From positions 3,224,001 through 3,288,000 of the forward strand of contig BPGE01000001.1 in the NCBI GenBank assembly GCA_026002875.1: a DNA stretch of 64,000 nucleotides. The letters are read 5' to 3'. The notes below the pieces were generated by a model. That model did not search any database and was not told the origin of the DNA. It saw only the letters and a list, made by a program, of their open reading frames with translations. Below are positions 52,823 to 61,416 of the stretch, piece after piece. Position 1 is the stretch's first letter. The number at the start of each line of letters is the position of its first letter. The position numbers were made by a program, and so were the translations under genes. The DNA is from Bryobacteraceae bacterium. Its GTDB lineage: Bacteria > Acidobacteriota > Terriglobia > Bryobacterales > Bryobacteraceae.

Positions 52823-53290
52823 GGATCTCCAGGCCGATGCTTCCCGGGCGATGCCGCAATGCGCCCGAGGCGGCGCCGCGCCTCGACGGAGGACGGTCAC
52901 GCGGCCGGGCTGCGCATCGGCGCCTTCCGGTTGACACGCGCGAGGCCCACGGCGCCGGACTCCTCGAATGAATCCGGCGCCGCGCCCGCCTGCATCAACC
53001 CCTTCGCCCCGCCTCGTCCTTCACCGGTTCCCGCACCCGCAGTGTATCTGCATAGAAGGAACAGCAATTCGATTTTCGTTTTCTTCCGCCCGGCCGTTTG
53101 CACGCCCTCATCGCCGGCAGCGTCTTCGATTGCACGATCGGCGCCCCCGCGAGACCGCTTTACCTGTTCATTGCACTCCGTCCTTCAGCAGCCCGGTCCG
53201 GGCGCTCCCGGGACGGTCGTCCTGATGCGGAAAGGCAAGATTGAATTCCCCGTAACAACCGCCGCCCGGACCGCATCCTTCCTGCAGAGC

Positions 53291-54271
53291 ATGAAAGCCC
53301 TTGTGTCAGCCGTTGTGATGGCGCAGGCGCTGTCGGCCGGTCTCTTCGCCGCTCAGCCTCCGGCTGCGCTTCCGGACGATCAGGTCATCCGCGTCGACGT
53401 CAATCTGGTCAACATTTTCTTCAGCGTCCGCGACCGCAAAGGCGCCTACATCACGAATCTGGGCAAAGACGACTTCACCATCTACGAAGAAGGCAAGCCC
53501 CAGGAGATCCGCTTCTTTTCGCGCGAAACGGACCAGCCCCTCACGCTGGGCCTGCTCGTCGACGTCAGCCGAAGCCAGGAAGCTCTGATCGAGATCGAGC
53601 GCAGCGCATCCAGCCGGTTTTTCCAGCGCGTGCTCCGCGAGAAGGACATGGCCTTCCTGATCAGCTTTGGCGTCGACGCCGAGCTGCTGCAGGACTTCAC
53701 GGGCTCGCCGGCTCTGCTGGCCAGGGCGCTCGACCGGCTCCGCCTGAACGCCGGAGTCAGCGGGATGTCGCCGACAGGCTCGCCGATCCCGCTGCCCGGC
53801 GGCGGCCGCGGCACGGTGCTGTATGACGCTGTCTGGCTGGCTTCGAAAGAAAAACTCCGCGGCGAGGTCGGCCGCAAGGCTTTGATCGTCATCACCGACG
53901 GTGTCGATGTCGGCAGCCGCGTGAAGCTGCAGGAGGCCATTGAAGAGGCGCAACGGTCGGATGCCATCGTCTACGTGATCCTGTTTGAAGACCCGCGCTA
54001 CACCTCCTGGCAGTACGGCGGCGTCTCCGGCGAAGGCGCGATGCGGAGGATGGCGGAGGAAACCGGCGGCCGCGTTTTCCGCGTCAGCCGCCGCGAGTCG
54101 CTCGACGACATTTACGACACCATCCAGACCGAACTGCGCAGCCAGTACTCGGCCGCCTATGCCCCCTCCAACCAGGCGCGCGACGGCAGTTTCCGCCGCA
54201 TCGAGGTGAAAACGAAAAACCGCGACTACCGCGTGCAGGTCCGCCGCGGCTACTACGCTCCGAAGGATTGA
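53291..54271 (+). CDS. VWFA-related acidobacterial domain protein, exported
   Basis: A 326-residue secreted protein with a signal peptide (about 1-22) and a von Willebrand A-like domain of the TIGR03436 type, largely confined to Acidobacteria. Visible landmarks are VDVNLVNIFFSVRDRKGAYI, LTLGLLVDVSRSQ (metal-site DxS), LYDAVWLASKEKL, IVITDGVDVGS, and the closing RSQYSAAYAP...YRVQVRRGYYA. It probably mediates protein contacts at the cell surface. ATG 53291 gives a clean signal peptide; an ATG at 53225 in frame would add 22 residues. Confidence 0.88.
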   Translation: MKALVSAVVMAQALSAGLFAAQPPAALPDDQVIRVDVNLVNIFFSVRDRKGAYITNLGKDDFTIYEEGKPQEIRFFSRETDQPLTLGLLVDVSRSQEALIEIERSASSRFFQRVLREKDMAFLISFGVDAELLQDFTGSPALLARALDRLRLNAGVSGMSPTGSPIPLPGGGRGTVLYDAVWLASKEKLRGEVGRKALIVITDGVDVGSRVKLQEAIEEAQRSDAIVYVILFEDPRYTSWQYGGVSGEGAMRRMAEETGGRVFRVSRRESLDDIYDTIQTELRSQYSAAYAPSNQARDGSFRRIEVKTKNRDYRVQVRRGYYAPKD

Positions 54272-54449
54272 GATCCGGCAGCCGATGGCAAGCCCTCTCC
54301 CGCCACGCCATGCGCTCCCGCCCGCCAGAACCGGGGCATCCCGGATCCCGAACAATCGCGGGGTCAATCTCGGAGACAGCCTGAACTGAGCGCTGTGCCC
54401 CCTCACGTCCGGGCCGCGCTGGCAGAAGAGAGGGAATGCGGGCGCGCCT

Positions 54450-55325
54450 TCAGGCCGACACCATGCGGCTGCGCAGCTGCAGGTAGCTGCGCACGGCCGT
54501 TTCCAGCGGCGGCATGGGCGCGACGCCGAGCGATTCCATCCGCCCGTTGGAAAGAGCCGAGTACTTGGGCCGGCGCGCCGGCGTGCGGTATTCGCGGTCG
54601 TTCGTCGGGCGCAGGTCCGGCTGCAGCCCGGCTTCGGAGAAGATCATCCGGGCGAAATCAAACCAGGTGATCGGCGTTCCGCCCCCGACGTGGATGACGC
54701 CGCTGACGCCGCGTTCCACCAGATCCGCCGTGCGCGCCGCCAGCAGAGGCGCGTAGGTCGGACTGCCCGTGTGATCTTCCACCACGCGGATGGTCTTGCC
54801 TTCGCGCGCCAGCCGCAGCATCAGCTCGATGAAATTCCCCCGCGCCGTCTGCAGTCCGCCCAGTCCGAAGACGCCGGAAGTCCGCACGATCAGGGCGTCG
54901 TCGAGATAGGCCTTGGCGTAATATTCGCCGGCGAGCTTGGAGACGGCGTACGCGCCCAGCGGGTGAGGCGGGTCGGTCTCCACATACGGCCTGCCGGCAG
55001 CGCCGTCGAAAACATAGTCCGTCGAGTAGTGCACCAGCTTCGCGCCCGACTGCCTGCAGGCCAGCGCGATGTTGCGCACGGCCAGAGCGTTTACCTGAAA
55101 CGCGGCTGCCGGCTCGCTCTCGGCGACATCCACCTGATTGTAAGCGGCAGCGTTCAGCACGACGTCGGGGTTGAATTGCGCCACAGCGCCTTCCACGGCT
55201 TCGGGGTTCGTGATGTCGACCTGCCTGCGGTCCCAACCCGCCACTGCGTAGCCCCTCTGCCGGAACTCCCTCTCCAGTTCGACTCCCAATTGGCCGGCGC
55301 AACCGAAGACCACCGCTTTCTTCAT
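54450..55325 (-). CDS. dTDP-4-dehydrorhamnose reductase-like protein (RfbD family)
   Basis: A 291-residue RmlD-type extended SDR. GCAGQLG (8-14) binds NADPH, STDYVFDG is diagnostic of the family, and YAVSK provides the catalytic Tyr and Lys; GNFIELMLRLAREGKTIRVVEDHTGSPTYA follows. It probably makes dTDP-L-rhamnose or a related sugar. No other rml genes are adjacent, so it could act on a different nucleotide sugar. Confidence 0.88.
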   Translation of the reverse strand: MKKAVVFGCAGQLGVELEREFRQRGYAVAGWDRRQVDITNPEAVEGAVAQFNPDVVLNAAAYNQVDVAESEPAAAFQVNALAVRNIALACRQSGAKLVHYSTDYVFDGAAGRPYVETDPPHPLGAYAVSKLAGEYYAKAYLDDALIVRTSGVFGLGGLQTARGNFIELMLRLAREGKTIRVVEDHTGSPTYAPLLAARTADLVERGVSGVIHVGGGTPITWFDFARMIFSEAGLQPDLRPTNDREYRTPARRPKYSALSNGRMESLGVAPMPPLETAVRSYLQLRSRMVSA

Positions 55326-55475
55326 GTTTCGTACTATAGCGCGGACCCGAGCGGCGACGCTCCGCAAAACCGCCTAATGCCGGAGTCAAAAGCGCCGATA
55401 GGAAAAAAAGGTATGAGAATTCCGGCAACTTTGTTACACTTTAGCTACGTCTAGTTCAATGGGAGTGGCACGGAC

Positions 55476-55607
55476 GTGAAACGGGTACTGCATCGCTCGT
55501 TCATCCGCAGCCGCCGGGCAGAGGCGCTAAGCTGGGTACTGCTGGCGACACTGGCGGCCGTGCTGGTCGTGTCGCTCTACGTGGGCCTCCGCGGCATCGC
55601 CGCCTGA
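55476..55607 (+). CDS. 43-residue predicted membrane peptide
   Basis: A short frame starting at GTG with a GGGAG ribosome site ten bases upstream. It encodes a basic N-terminus (KRVLHRSFIRSRR) and a single hydrophobic helix (about 20-38, WVLLATLAAVLVVSLYVGL). The positive-inside pattern is that of a small inner-membrane protein. Its last 81 bases run antisense to the end of the PilZ gene. No known family is recognised; existence rests on composition and ribosome site only. Confidence 0.5.
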   Translation: MKRVLHRSFIRSRRAEALSWVLLATLAAVLVVSLYVGLRGIAA

Positions 55608-55943
55608 GGGGCCGTACCCTTCCTCCAGCAACGCCTTCATCAACGCCCGCAAGCCGGCTGCCGCATGGAGCACGCAGTCCACCTCCACGCCAGCCAGATA
55701 TCCGTCCCCGTCAGCGCGGCAGTGAACGATTTCTCCCAGGAACAGGTCGTCGCCCGCCTCCATCTGCACCAGCGTGCCCGGCCGCAGCAGCAGCGGCATG
55801 CGGACCCTGGCCCCTCGCCCGGAAATCTCTTCGACGACGATTCCGAGCGGCGGTCCTTTCCGGGTCTCGCCGTTCTCTTCATGAAGCGTATTCAGCACCG
55901 CCTGGATCGTGACCGGCTGCCGCCTTGTTGTTCGGCGTTCCAT
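55527..55943 (-). CDS. PilZ-domain protein
   Basis: A 138-residue protein with a single PilZ-like domain: basic N-terminus RRTTRRQPV, then VVEEISGRGARVRMPLLLRPGTLVQME (the [D/N]xSxxG position is EISGRG) and GEIVHCRADGDGYLAGVEVD. PilZ domains bind cyclic-di-GMP; the RxxxR motif is present as RRTTRR. The final 30 residues are not conserved and overlap the small gene on the other strand. Confidence 0.78.
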   Translation of the reverse strand: MERRTTRRQPVTIQAVLNTLHEENGETRKGPPLGIVVEEISGRGARVRMPLLLRPGTLVQMEAGDDLFLGEIVHCRADGDGYLAGVEVDCVLHAAAGLRALMKALLEEGYGPSGGDAAEAHVERHDQHGRQCRQQYPA

Positions 55944-55994
55944 GCCCTCCTTATCGGCGGGGCATGCTGAAGCTGGAGCCGGTTTTGCGCCGCC

Positions 55995-56336
55995 TCAGGC
56001 GCGCCAGTGCAGCAGCCAGGCGGCCGCGGCCAGCGCCGCGACAGCCAGCCCGAGCCATCGTACGAGCCGCTGCTGGCTCTTCCACGCCGCAGCGGCAGAA
56101 GCAGGGGGCGTTTCAGGAGCACCGGGACAGCGAGCGGGCGCGCCGCCCTCTTCAGACGTTTCCGCCTGTCCCGCGATCACCACCGTCCCGCTTTCCCGGC
56201 TTTCCAGCGCCTTCAGGCATCGCGCCCGGAGCACCGGCGGCATCGCGTCCAGGCTGTCGAACCGCTCCAGCCCGCGCCGGGTCGAAGCCAGAATCACGGT
56301 GTAGCGGAACCGGCCCGCCTGCGTCCGGATCGTCAT
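55995..56336 (-). CDS. Small tail-anchored membrane protein
   Basis: A 113-residue protein. The first 50 residues are soluble (RYTVILASTRRGLERFDSL), the middle is Pro/Ala-rich, and the end carries one helix (about 92-110, WLGLAVAALAAAAWLLHW). Its ATG overlaps the stop of the LysR gene by four bases, so it is coupled to it. I recognise no family. Confidence 0.6.
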   Translation of the reverse strand: MTIRTQAGRFRYTVILASTRRGLERFDSLDAMPPVLRARCLKALESRESGTVVIAGQAETSEEGGAPARCPGAPETPPASAAAAWKSQQRLVRWLGLAVAALAAAAWLLHWRA

Positions 56337-57253
56337 CGCGCGCCTCCGCCCGGCGCCGGCGAGGAATGGTTCCGTGCCGCCAGCTCCATCACGCTCTCGA
56401 TGAACCCGAGCGCCGCCTTCGACAGCGCCTTGTCCTTCCGGTAGACGAGCCCCAGACGCCTCATCAGCGGTTCCGGCGCAAGGCTGACGGCGGCGAACTG
56501 GCCCGCCTCCACGCCCTCGCGGAAATGCGACGCCGCCATGAACGAGATCCCCATTCCGGCCAGCACGAACCGCTTGATCATTTCGGTCGAATCCAGCTCC
56601 ATCGAGATCTGAAGATCGTCCTCCACCGGTTCGAGCCATTCATTCAGCCGCGTCCGCGTCGCGCCCCCCTTGGGCAGCAGCAGCGGATAGGGCGCGATGT
56701 CGCGCGCCGTCACCGACGCCGCGCCGGCCAGCGGATGCGAAGCCGGCACGAGCAGCTTGATCTCGTCGGTGTACACGTGCACGACCTGGAGCCGCTTCTC
56801 CTGCACGGGCAGCTGCGTGAAGCCGAAGTCGGCCAGGTTGTCCACCACCGACTCCACCACGTGGCGCCCGTAGCTGCGGTCCACCAGCAGCTGCACGTTG
56901 GGAAACCGCTTCTTGAAAGAACTGAACACCGTGGGCAGGACGTAAATGCAGGTGGCCTCGTTGGCGGCGATCACCAGCTCGCCTCGCGGCGTGCGCTCGA
57001 GTTCGTTGATGGCGTCCTGCGCCTGCCGGCGCAGGTCGAGAATCTTCTCGGCGTATTCGGCGAAGATGCGGCCCGCGGGCGTCAGCTGGATGCGCGTTCC
57101 CAGACGCTCGAACAGGCTCGTGTTGAGCTCCTGCTCGAGCTGCCGGATCTGCGCGCTGATGGCCGGCTGCGTGCGGTAGCACGTCTGGGCGGCTTTCGAG
57201 AAACTCTTCAGCCGCACGATCTCCAGAAACGTGTGGAGCTGGTCCAGATCCAT
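56333..57253 (-). CDS. LysR-family transcription regulator
   Basis: A 306-residue LysR regulator: winged helix-turn-helix in residues 1-60 (FLEIVRLKSFSKAAQTCYRTQPAISAQIRQLE), then a substrate-binding domain (LVIAANEATCIYVLP, KLLVPASHPLA, LVLAGMGISFM). ATG 57253 gives the standard MDLDQLHTFLEI start. It is divergent from the DUF362 gene and may control it through the dyad at 57287-57314. Confidence 0.9.
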   Translation of the reverse strand: MDLDQLHTFLEIVRLKSFSKAAQTCYRTQPAISAQIRQLEQELNTSLFERLGTRIQLTPAGRIFAEYAEKILDLRRQAQDAINELERTPRGELVIAANEATCIYVLPTVFSSFKKRFPNVQLLVDRSYGRHVVESVVDNLADFGFTQLPVQEKRLQVVHVYTDEIKLLVPASHPLAGAASVTARDIAPYPLLLPKGGATRTRLNEWLEPVEDDLQISMELDSTEMIKRFVLAGMGISFMAASHFREGVEAGQFAAVSLAPEPLMRRLGLVYRKDKALSKAALGFIESVMELAARNHSSPAPGGGAR

Positions 57254-57286
57254 GGGACTGCCGCCTGCCGGGCGTCGCGCCGCCCG

Positions 57287-57314
57287 CCGGATTACCCACA
57301 ATGGTACCATCCGG
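57287..57314. promoter_or_regulatory. Candidate LysR operator between LysR and DUF362 genes
   Basis: CCGGAT (57287-57292) and ATCCGG (57309-57314) frame a 16-base spacer that contains a second perfect palindrome ATGGTACCAT (57301-57310). It lies 33 bases upstream of the lysR ATG and 90 bases upstream of the DUF362 gene. The assignment rests on position. Confidence 0.35.
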
Positions 57315-57403
57315 AAACCGGCGCCTGACAGCTCCGGCGGGTAACACGAAGCCCGTCGGCTGCGCCTGAAAGACAGGCTACGCTTTCAACAGGAGGTCGC
57401 GCG

Positions 57404-58492
57404 ATGGAATTCGACCGAAGGGCTTTTCTCGGCACGCTGGCCGCAGCCCAGGCCCGTCTGAGAGCGCAGGAGCGCAAGCTGGGCATCCCTGGCCCGTTCC
57501 CCGGACGAGTCGTGGCCGTCGAGCACCCGGCCAGCATCATCGAGGGTGTTTATCAGCGCGAGCCCGTCCGCGAAATGATGCGCCGCGGCATGATGGAGCT
57601 CACCGGCGCGCCCTCGTGGCAGGAGGCGTGGCGCGTCTTTTTCGAACCCGGCGATGTCGTGATCATCAAGGTCAACCCGGTGGGCCAGCCCTACATCATC
57701 TCTTCGGCCGAAGTGTTTCAGGAGATCGTCGCCGGGCTCGAAGCCGCCGGCGTCAAGCGCGGCGACATCTTCGCCTACGACCGTTACCAGAGCGAGTTCC
57801 TCAGCGGCGGCTTCCAGAAGTGGCTTCCCGAGGGCGTGCGCTGGAGCTGCGCCACGGTGAAGTACGACAAGCTGCAGCTCGACATGGACGGCTACGACCG
57901 CGATCAGTACATCGAGCTGCCTCTCGCCGGCGCGGGCCATGATCCGCGCGACCCGCACCACCGGCGTTCCTACGTGGCGAAGCTGCTGTCGCAGACGGCG
58001 AACAAGGCCGTCAATCTGGGCGTGCTCAAGCACCACCAGAGCGCGGGCATCACGATCGCGCTCAAGAACCTCAGCCACGGCTTTGTGAACAACGTCGCCC
58101 GCAGCCACGTCAGCCGCACCAACAACGCCTGCGGCATGTTCATCCCCGCTGTCGTCGATCACCGGATCTTCCGCGAGAAGGTCGTGCTCAACATCATCGA
58201 CGGCATCAAGGGCGCCTACCACGGAGGTCCGGCGCGCCGCACGGCCAGGTATCTCTGGGAGCACAAGACGCTGTACTTCGGCACCGACCCGGTGGCGCTG
58301 GACCGCATCGGCTGGAACGTGCTCGACATGAAGCGCGGCCAGATGGGCATGGCGCCCATTGCGCTCGCGACGGACGATCAGGACAGCAACTTCATCCGCA
58401 TGCAGCCCGAGCACGTCGAACTGGCGTCCATGCTCGGCCTTGGCGTGGCGGAGGAAGACAAGATCGATCTGCGCCGCATCCGGCTGGGTTGA
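57404..58492 (+). CDS. DUF362-domain protein with Tat signal
   Basis: A 362-residue protein. DRRAFLGTLAAA is a twin-arginine leader. The DUF362 fold follows: VVIIKVNPVGQP, a metal-binding-like YDRYQSEF segment, KAVNLGVLKHHQSAGITIALKNLSHG, and a C-terminal ...FGTDPVALDRIGWNVLD motif. Members are often secreted iron-sulfur or metal proteins of unknown function. A strong AGGAGG site precedes the ATG. Confidence 0.85.
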   Translation: MEFDRRAFLGTLAAAQARLRAQERKLGIPGPFPGRVVAVEHPASIIEGVYQREPVREMMRRGMMELTGAPSWQEAWRVFFEPGDVVIIKVNPVGQPYIISSAEVFQEIVAGLEAAGVKRGDIFAYDRYQSEFLSGGFQKWLPEGVRWSCATVKYDKLQLDMDGYDRDQYIELPLAGAGHDPRDPHHRRSYVAKLLSQTANKAVNLGVLKHHQSAGITIALKNLSHGFVNNVARSHVSRTNNACGMFIPAVVDHRIFREKVVLNIIDGIKGAYHGGPARRTARYLWEHKTLYFGTDPVALDRIGWNVLDMKRGQMGMAPIALATDDQDSNFIRMQPEHVELASMLGLGVAEEDKIDLRRIRLG

Positions 58493-58600
58493 GCCGCTGC
58501 CGGCTGCCCGGGAAAGGCCCGAGGGGCGCGGCTCTTCGAGAATCGCGCGCCGGGCGGGGGATCGCGAGAGGACCGCCCGCTCTCGCTGCCGAGGCTGGCA

Positions 58601-58648
58601 CGGCCGGGATGCAGCCCTCGGCCAGGGCCGAGGGGAAACCCGCTGGGG
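58601..58648 (-). repeat. Hairpin repeat, copy 9 (inverted orientation)
   Basis: On the minus strand: CCCCAGCGGGTTTCCC, stem CCCTCGGCC/GGCCGAGGG with a CT loop, then GGCTGCATCCC. It lies in the 363-base gap between the DUF362 gene and iscR. The remaining bases of the gap before 58790 show no gene. Confidence 0.9.
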
Positions 58649-58790
58649 AAGGCGAGGCGCCGTGTCGGAGCCGCTCGCTTGCGCGGCCTGCGGGCGATTC
58701 GCCCAGGGCACAGAACCGGCGATGAACCCGCGGGGATTTTCATTCGTGCTGACGGCGGGCAGCGTGATGGCGGCGGCCATGCGCTGATCC

Positions 58791-58840
58791 TTGACCAATT
58801 TGGTCCGTGATGCTAGAGTGGGAAGTGGACTGATTCGGTC
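58791..58840 (+). promoter_or_regulatory. isc promoter with two operator dyads
   Basis: TTGACC (58791-58796) and TAGAGT (58814-58819) with a 17-base spacer form a sigma-70 promoter. GACCAATTTGGTC (58793-58805) overlaps the -35 box, and GACTGATTCGGTC (58828-58840) follows the start site. Both have GACY and GGTC arms with an A/T centre, like the GACT-N5-AGTC core of IscR type 1 sites. This implies repression of the operon by its own first gene product. Confidence 0.72.
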
Positions 58841-58855
58841 CGGGATTCGCCTGCC

Positions 58856-59320
58856 ATGCTCAAGCTGACCAAGAAAGCCGATTACGGGCTGATCAGCCTG
58901 AAGCATATCGCCGTGTACGGCAAGGACCGGCCTGCCAGCACGAAGGAGATGGCCGAGGCGTACGGGATTCCGGCGCCGATCCTGTCGAAGGTGCTGCAGC
59001 GGCTGGTGCGCGAGGGATTCCTGGTCAGCGAGCAGGGCGTCAACGGCGGCTACCGGCTGGCGCGCGATCCTTCGCTGATCACGGCGCTGGAAGTGATCCG
59101 CGCCATCGACGGACCCGTGCTGCTGACGAACTGTTTCGGACGGCAGGGCGAGTGCGAGATCTCGGACAGCTGCAACGTGCGCGAGCCGCTGCGCAAGGTG
59201 CACGAGCGAATCCAGCAGGTTCTGGAAAGCATCACCATAGCAGACCTGAGCGAGGAGCAGCCCCCGGCATCCTCGCGCGGCGCAAGGCGGGCGGGGGCGC
59301 TGACCGTCATATCCGGGTAG
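58856..59320 (+). CDS. iscR: Rrf2/IscR-family iron-sulfur regulator
   Basis: A 154-residue winged-helix regulator. The helix-turn-helix is at about 28-56 ([24 protein letters not shown]). Three cysteines C93, C100, C106 (C-x6-C-x5-C) bind a [2Fe-2S] cluster that reports the cell's iron-sulfur supply. It heads the isc operon and is expected to repress it when loaded. Confidence 0.92.
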   Translation: MLKLTKKADYGLISLKHIAVYGKDRPASTKEMAEAYGIPAPILSKVLQRLVREGFLVSEQGVNGGYRLARDPSLITALEVIRAIDGPVLLTNCFGRQGECEISDSCNVREPLRKVHERIQQVLESITIADLSEEQPPASSRGARRAGALTVISG

Positions 59321-59340
59321 GGGCAGGAGAGGAAAAGGCC

Positions 59341-60558
59341 ATGTTGAAATTCCCGATTTATCTTGATTACCACGCGACGACGCCGATGGACGAGCGGGTG
59401 CTGGAGGCGATGCTGCCGTATTTCCGCGAGCACTTCGGCAACGCCGCCAGCCGCAACCACGCGTTCGGCTGGGTGGCCGAGGAGGCGGTGGAGAAGGCGC
59501 GGAAGCAGATCGCGTCGCTGATCAACGCCAATCCGAAGGAAATTGTGTTCACCAGCGGCGCGACGGAGTCGAACAATCTCGCCATCAAGGGCGTGGCCGA
59601 GATGTACGCCGAGAAGGGCAACCACATCATCACGGCGGCGACCGAGCACAAGGCGGTGCTCGACACCTGCAAGCGGCTGGAGAAGCGCGGCTGCCGCGTC
59701 ACCTACCTGCCCGTGCGGCCGGACGGCCTGATCGACCTCGACCAGCTGCGCGACTCGATCACGGACAAGACGATCCTCGTGTCGATCATGTACGGCAACA
59801 ACGAGATCGGAACGATCCAGGACATCCGCACGATCGGGCAGATCTGCCACGAGAAGGGCGTGCTGTTCCACACCGACGCCACGCAGGCGGTGGGCAAGAT
59901 CCCGGTGGACGTGATCGCCGACAACATCGACCTGCTTTCCTGCACGGCGCACAAGATGTACGGCCCGAAGGGCGTGGGCGCGCTCTACGTGCGGCGCAAG
60001 AACCCGCGCGTGCAGCTGACGGCGCAGATGGACGGCGGCGGCCATGAGCGCGGGATGCGCTCGGGCACGCTGAACGTGCCGGGCATCGTCGGCTTCGGCA
60101 AGGCGGCCGAGCTGTGCCAGCAGCTGATGCCGGAAGAGATGCCGCGGCTGCAGCGGCTGCGCGACAAGCTGAAGGACGGCATCCTGGCGGAGCTCGACGA
60201 GGTGTACATCAACGGCACGATGGAGCGCCGCCTGCCGCACAACCTGAACATGAGCTTCGCCTACGTCGAGGGCGAGAGCCTGCTGATGGGCATCAACGAC
60301 ATTGCGGTTTCCTCCGGTTCCGCCTGTACGTCGGCCACGCTCGAGCCGAGCTACGTGCTGAAGGCGCTGGGCGCGGGCGACGATCTGGCGCACTCCTCCA
60401 TCCGCTTCGGCCTGGGCCGCTTCACCACGGAGGAGGAGATCGACTACACGATCGGCAAGGTCGTGGAAGTGGTGAAGAAGCTGCGCGAGCTTTCGCCGCT
60501 GTACGAGATGGTGAAAGAGGGCATCGACCTGTCGAAGGTCGAGTGGACCGCGCACTGA
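59341..60558 (+). CDS. iscS: Cysteine desulfurase IscS
   Basis: PLP enzyme that takes sulfur from cysteine for cluster and thio-cofactor synthesis. The 405-residue protein has the PLP lysine K205 ([10 protein letters not shown]) and the active cysteine C329 in [14 protein letters not shown], the group I (IscS) type. A long mobile loop around it is present. A GAGAGGAAAAGG site precedes the ATG at 59341. Confidence 0.96.
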   Translation: MLKFPIYLDYHATTPMDERVLEAMLPYFREHFGNAASRNHAFGWVAEEAVEKARKQIASLINANPKEIVFTSGATESNNLAIKGVAEMYAEKGNHIITAATEHKAVLDTCKRLEKRGCRVTYLPVRPDGLIDLDQLRDSITDKTILVSIMYGNNEIGTIQDIRTIGQICHEKGVLFHTDATQAVGKIPVDVIADNIDLLSCTAHKMYGPKGVGALYVRRKNPRVQLTAQMDGGGHERGMRSGTLNVPGIVGFGKAAELCQQLMPEEMPRLQRLRDKLKDGILAELDEVYINGTMERRLPHNLNMSFAYVEGESLLMGINDIAVSSGSACTSATLEPSYVLKALGAGDDLAHSSIRFGLGRFTTEEEIDYTIGKVVEVVKKLRELSPLYEMVKEGIDLSKVEWTAH

Positions 60559-60609
60559 GGGGCACGACTGCGGTAACGATTCCAATGCAGAAGGGGATTT
60601 GAAGAGACC

Positions 60610-61020
60610 ATGGCATACAGCGACAAGGTTCTGGACCACTACAACAATCCGCGCAACGTCGGCAGCCTGGACAAGAACGACCCGAACGTGGGCACCGGAC
60701 TGGTGGGCGCGCCCGAGTGCGGCGACGTGATGAAGCTGCAGATCAAGGTGAACCCGGAGACGGGCATCATCGAGGACGCGAAGTTCAAGACGTTCGGCTG
60801 CGGCTCGGCGATCGCCAGCTCGTCGCTGGCCACGGAGCTGATCAAAGGCAAGACGCTCGACGAGGCGATGCAGCTGAAGAACACGGTGATCGTCAACGAG
60901 CTGAGCCTGCCGCCGGTGAAGATCCACTGCTCGGTGCTGGCCGAGGACGCGATCAAGGCGGCCATCGAGGATTACAAGAAGAAGGCGGGCGTGCCCGCCG
61001 GCGCCGCGCAGACGGCGTAA
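60610..61020 (+). CDS. iscU: Iron-sulfur cluster scaffold IscU
   Basis: A 136-residue scaffold. Ligands C37 (PECGD), C64 (FGCGSA) and H106-C107 (KIHC) are present, as is the LPPVK motif (100-104) recognised by HscA. Assembles [2Fe-2S]/[4Fe-4S] clusters with sulfur from IscS. Confidence 0.97.
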   Translation: MAYSDKVLDHYNNPRNVGSLDKNDPNVGTGLVGAPECGDVMKLQIKVNPETGIIEDAKFKTFGCGSAIASSSLATELIKGKTLDEAMQLKNTVIVNELSLPPVKIHCSVLAEDAIKAAIEDYKKKAGVPAGAAQTA

Positions 61021-61086
61021 AGTGGAAGTGGGCGCGGGCGTCCGCCGGGCGGACGCCCGGCTGCCCTGCGCGAGGAAGCAGTCCGC

Positions 61087-61416
61087 ATGCCTGAAGTTCA
61101 CGTCACACCGAAAGCCGTCCAGAAGATCCGCGAGGCGTTCGCCAAGCAGGGGGTCGCGGGCGGGGGTCTGCGCCTGGGGGTGCAGGGCGGCGGGTGCTCG
61201 GGGCTGAGCTATCTGTTCCGCTACGAGCCGAAGCCGCGTCCCACGGACCACGTCTTCCGCTTCGAAGACGTCGAGGTGTACGTCGATCCGAAGAGCATGG
61301 TCTTCCTCGACGGCATGACTCTGGACTACAAGGAATCGTTGATGCACTCGGGCTTCGCGTTCGAGAATCCTCACGCGACGAAGAGCTGCGGGTGCGGGAC
61401 GTCGTTTTCCGCCTGA
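61087..61416 (+). CDS. iscA: A-type iron-sulfur carrier IscA
   Basis: A 109-residue HesB/IscA protein with the three conserved cysteines C37 (GGGCSGL), C101 and C103 (CGCG). It carries clusters or iron to target enzymes. Its stop overlaps the hscB start (TGATG). Confidence 0.95.
   Translation: MPEVHVTPKAVQKIREAFAKQGVAGGGLRLGVQGGGCSGLSYLFRYEPKPRPTDHVFRFEDVEVYVDPKSMVFLDGMTLDYKESLMHSGFAFENPHATKSCGCGTSFSA

Larger units (their letters stand above)
52147..53290. other. 1.1-kb intergenic region with sigma-54 control sites and hairpin repeats
   Basis: From left to right it holds the ribosome site and sigma-54 promoter of the GcvH-like operon, three enhancer-like dyads (52290-52410), repeat copies 5 and 6 (52446-52525), two further hairpins of another type (GCAGCCC/GGGCTGC at 52628-52644 and TCGCGCC/GGCGCGA at 52692-52708), repeat copies 7 and 8 (52724-52822), and a leader of about 450 bases before the VWFA gene in which I see no gene. 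Long frames here lack coding character. Confidence 0.65.

Noticed and set aside
52493-53290. N-terminal part of a 592-codon frame leading into the VWFA gene
   Set aside because: It runs through hairpin repeats 6 to 8 and lacks a signal peptide; the secretion signal begins at 53291.
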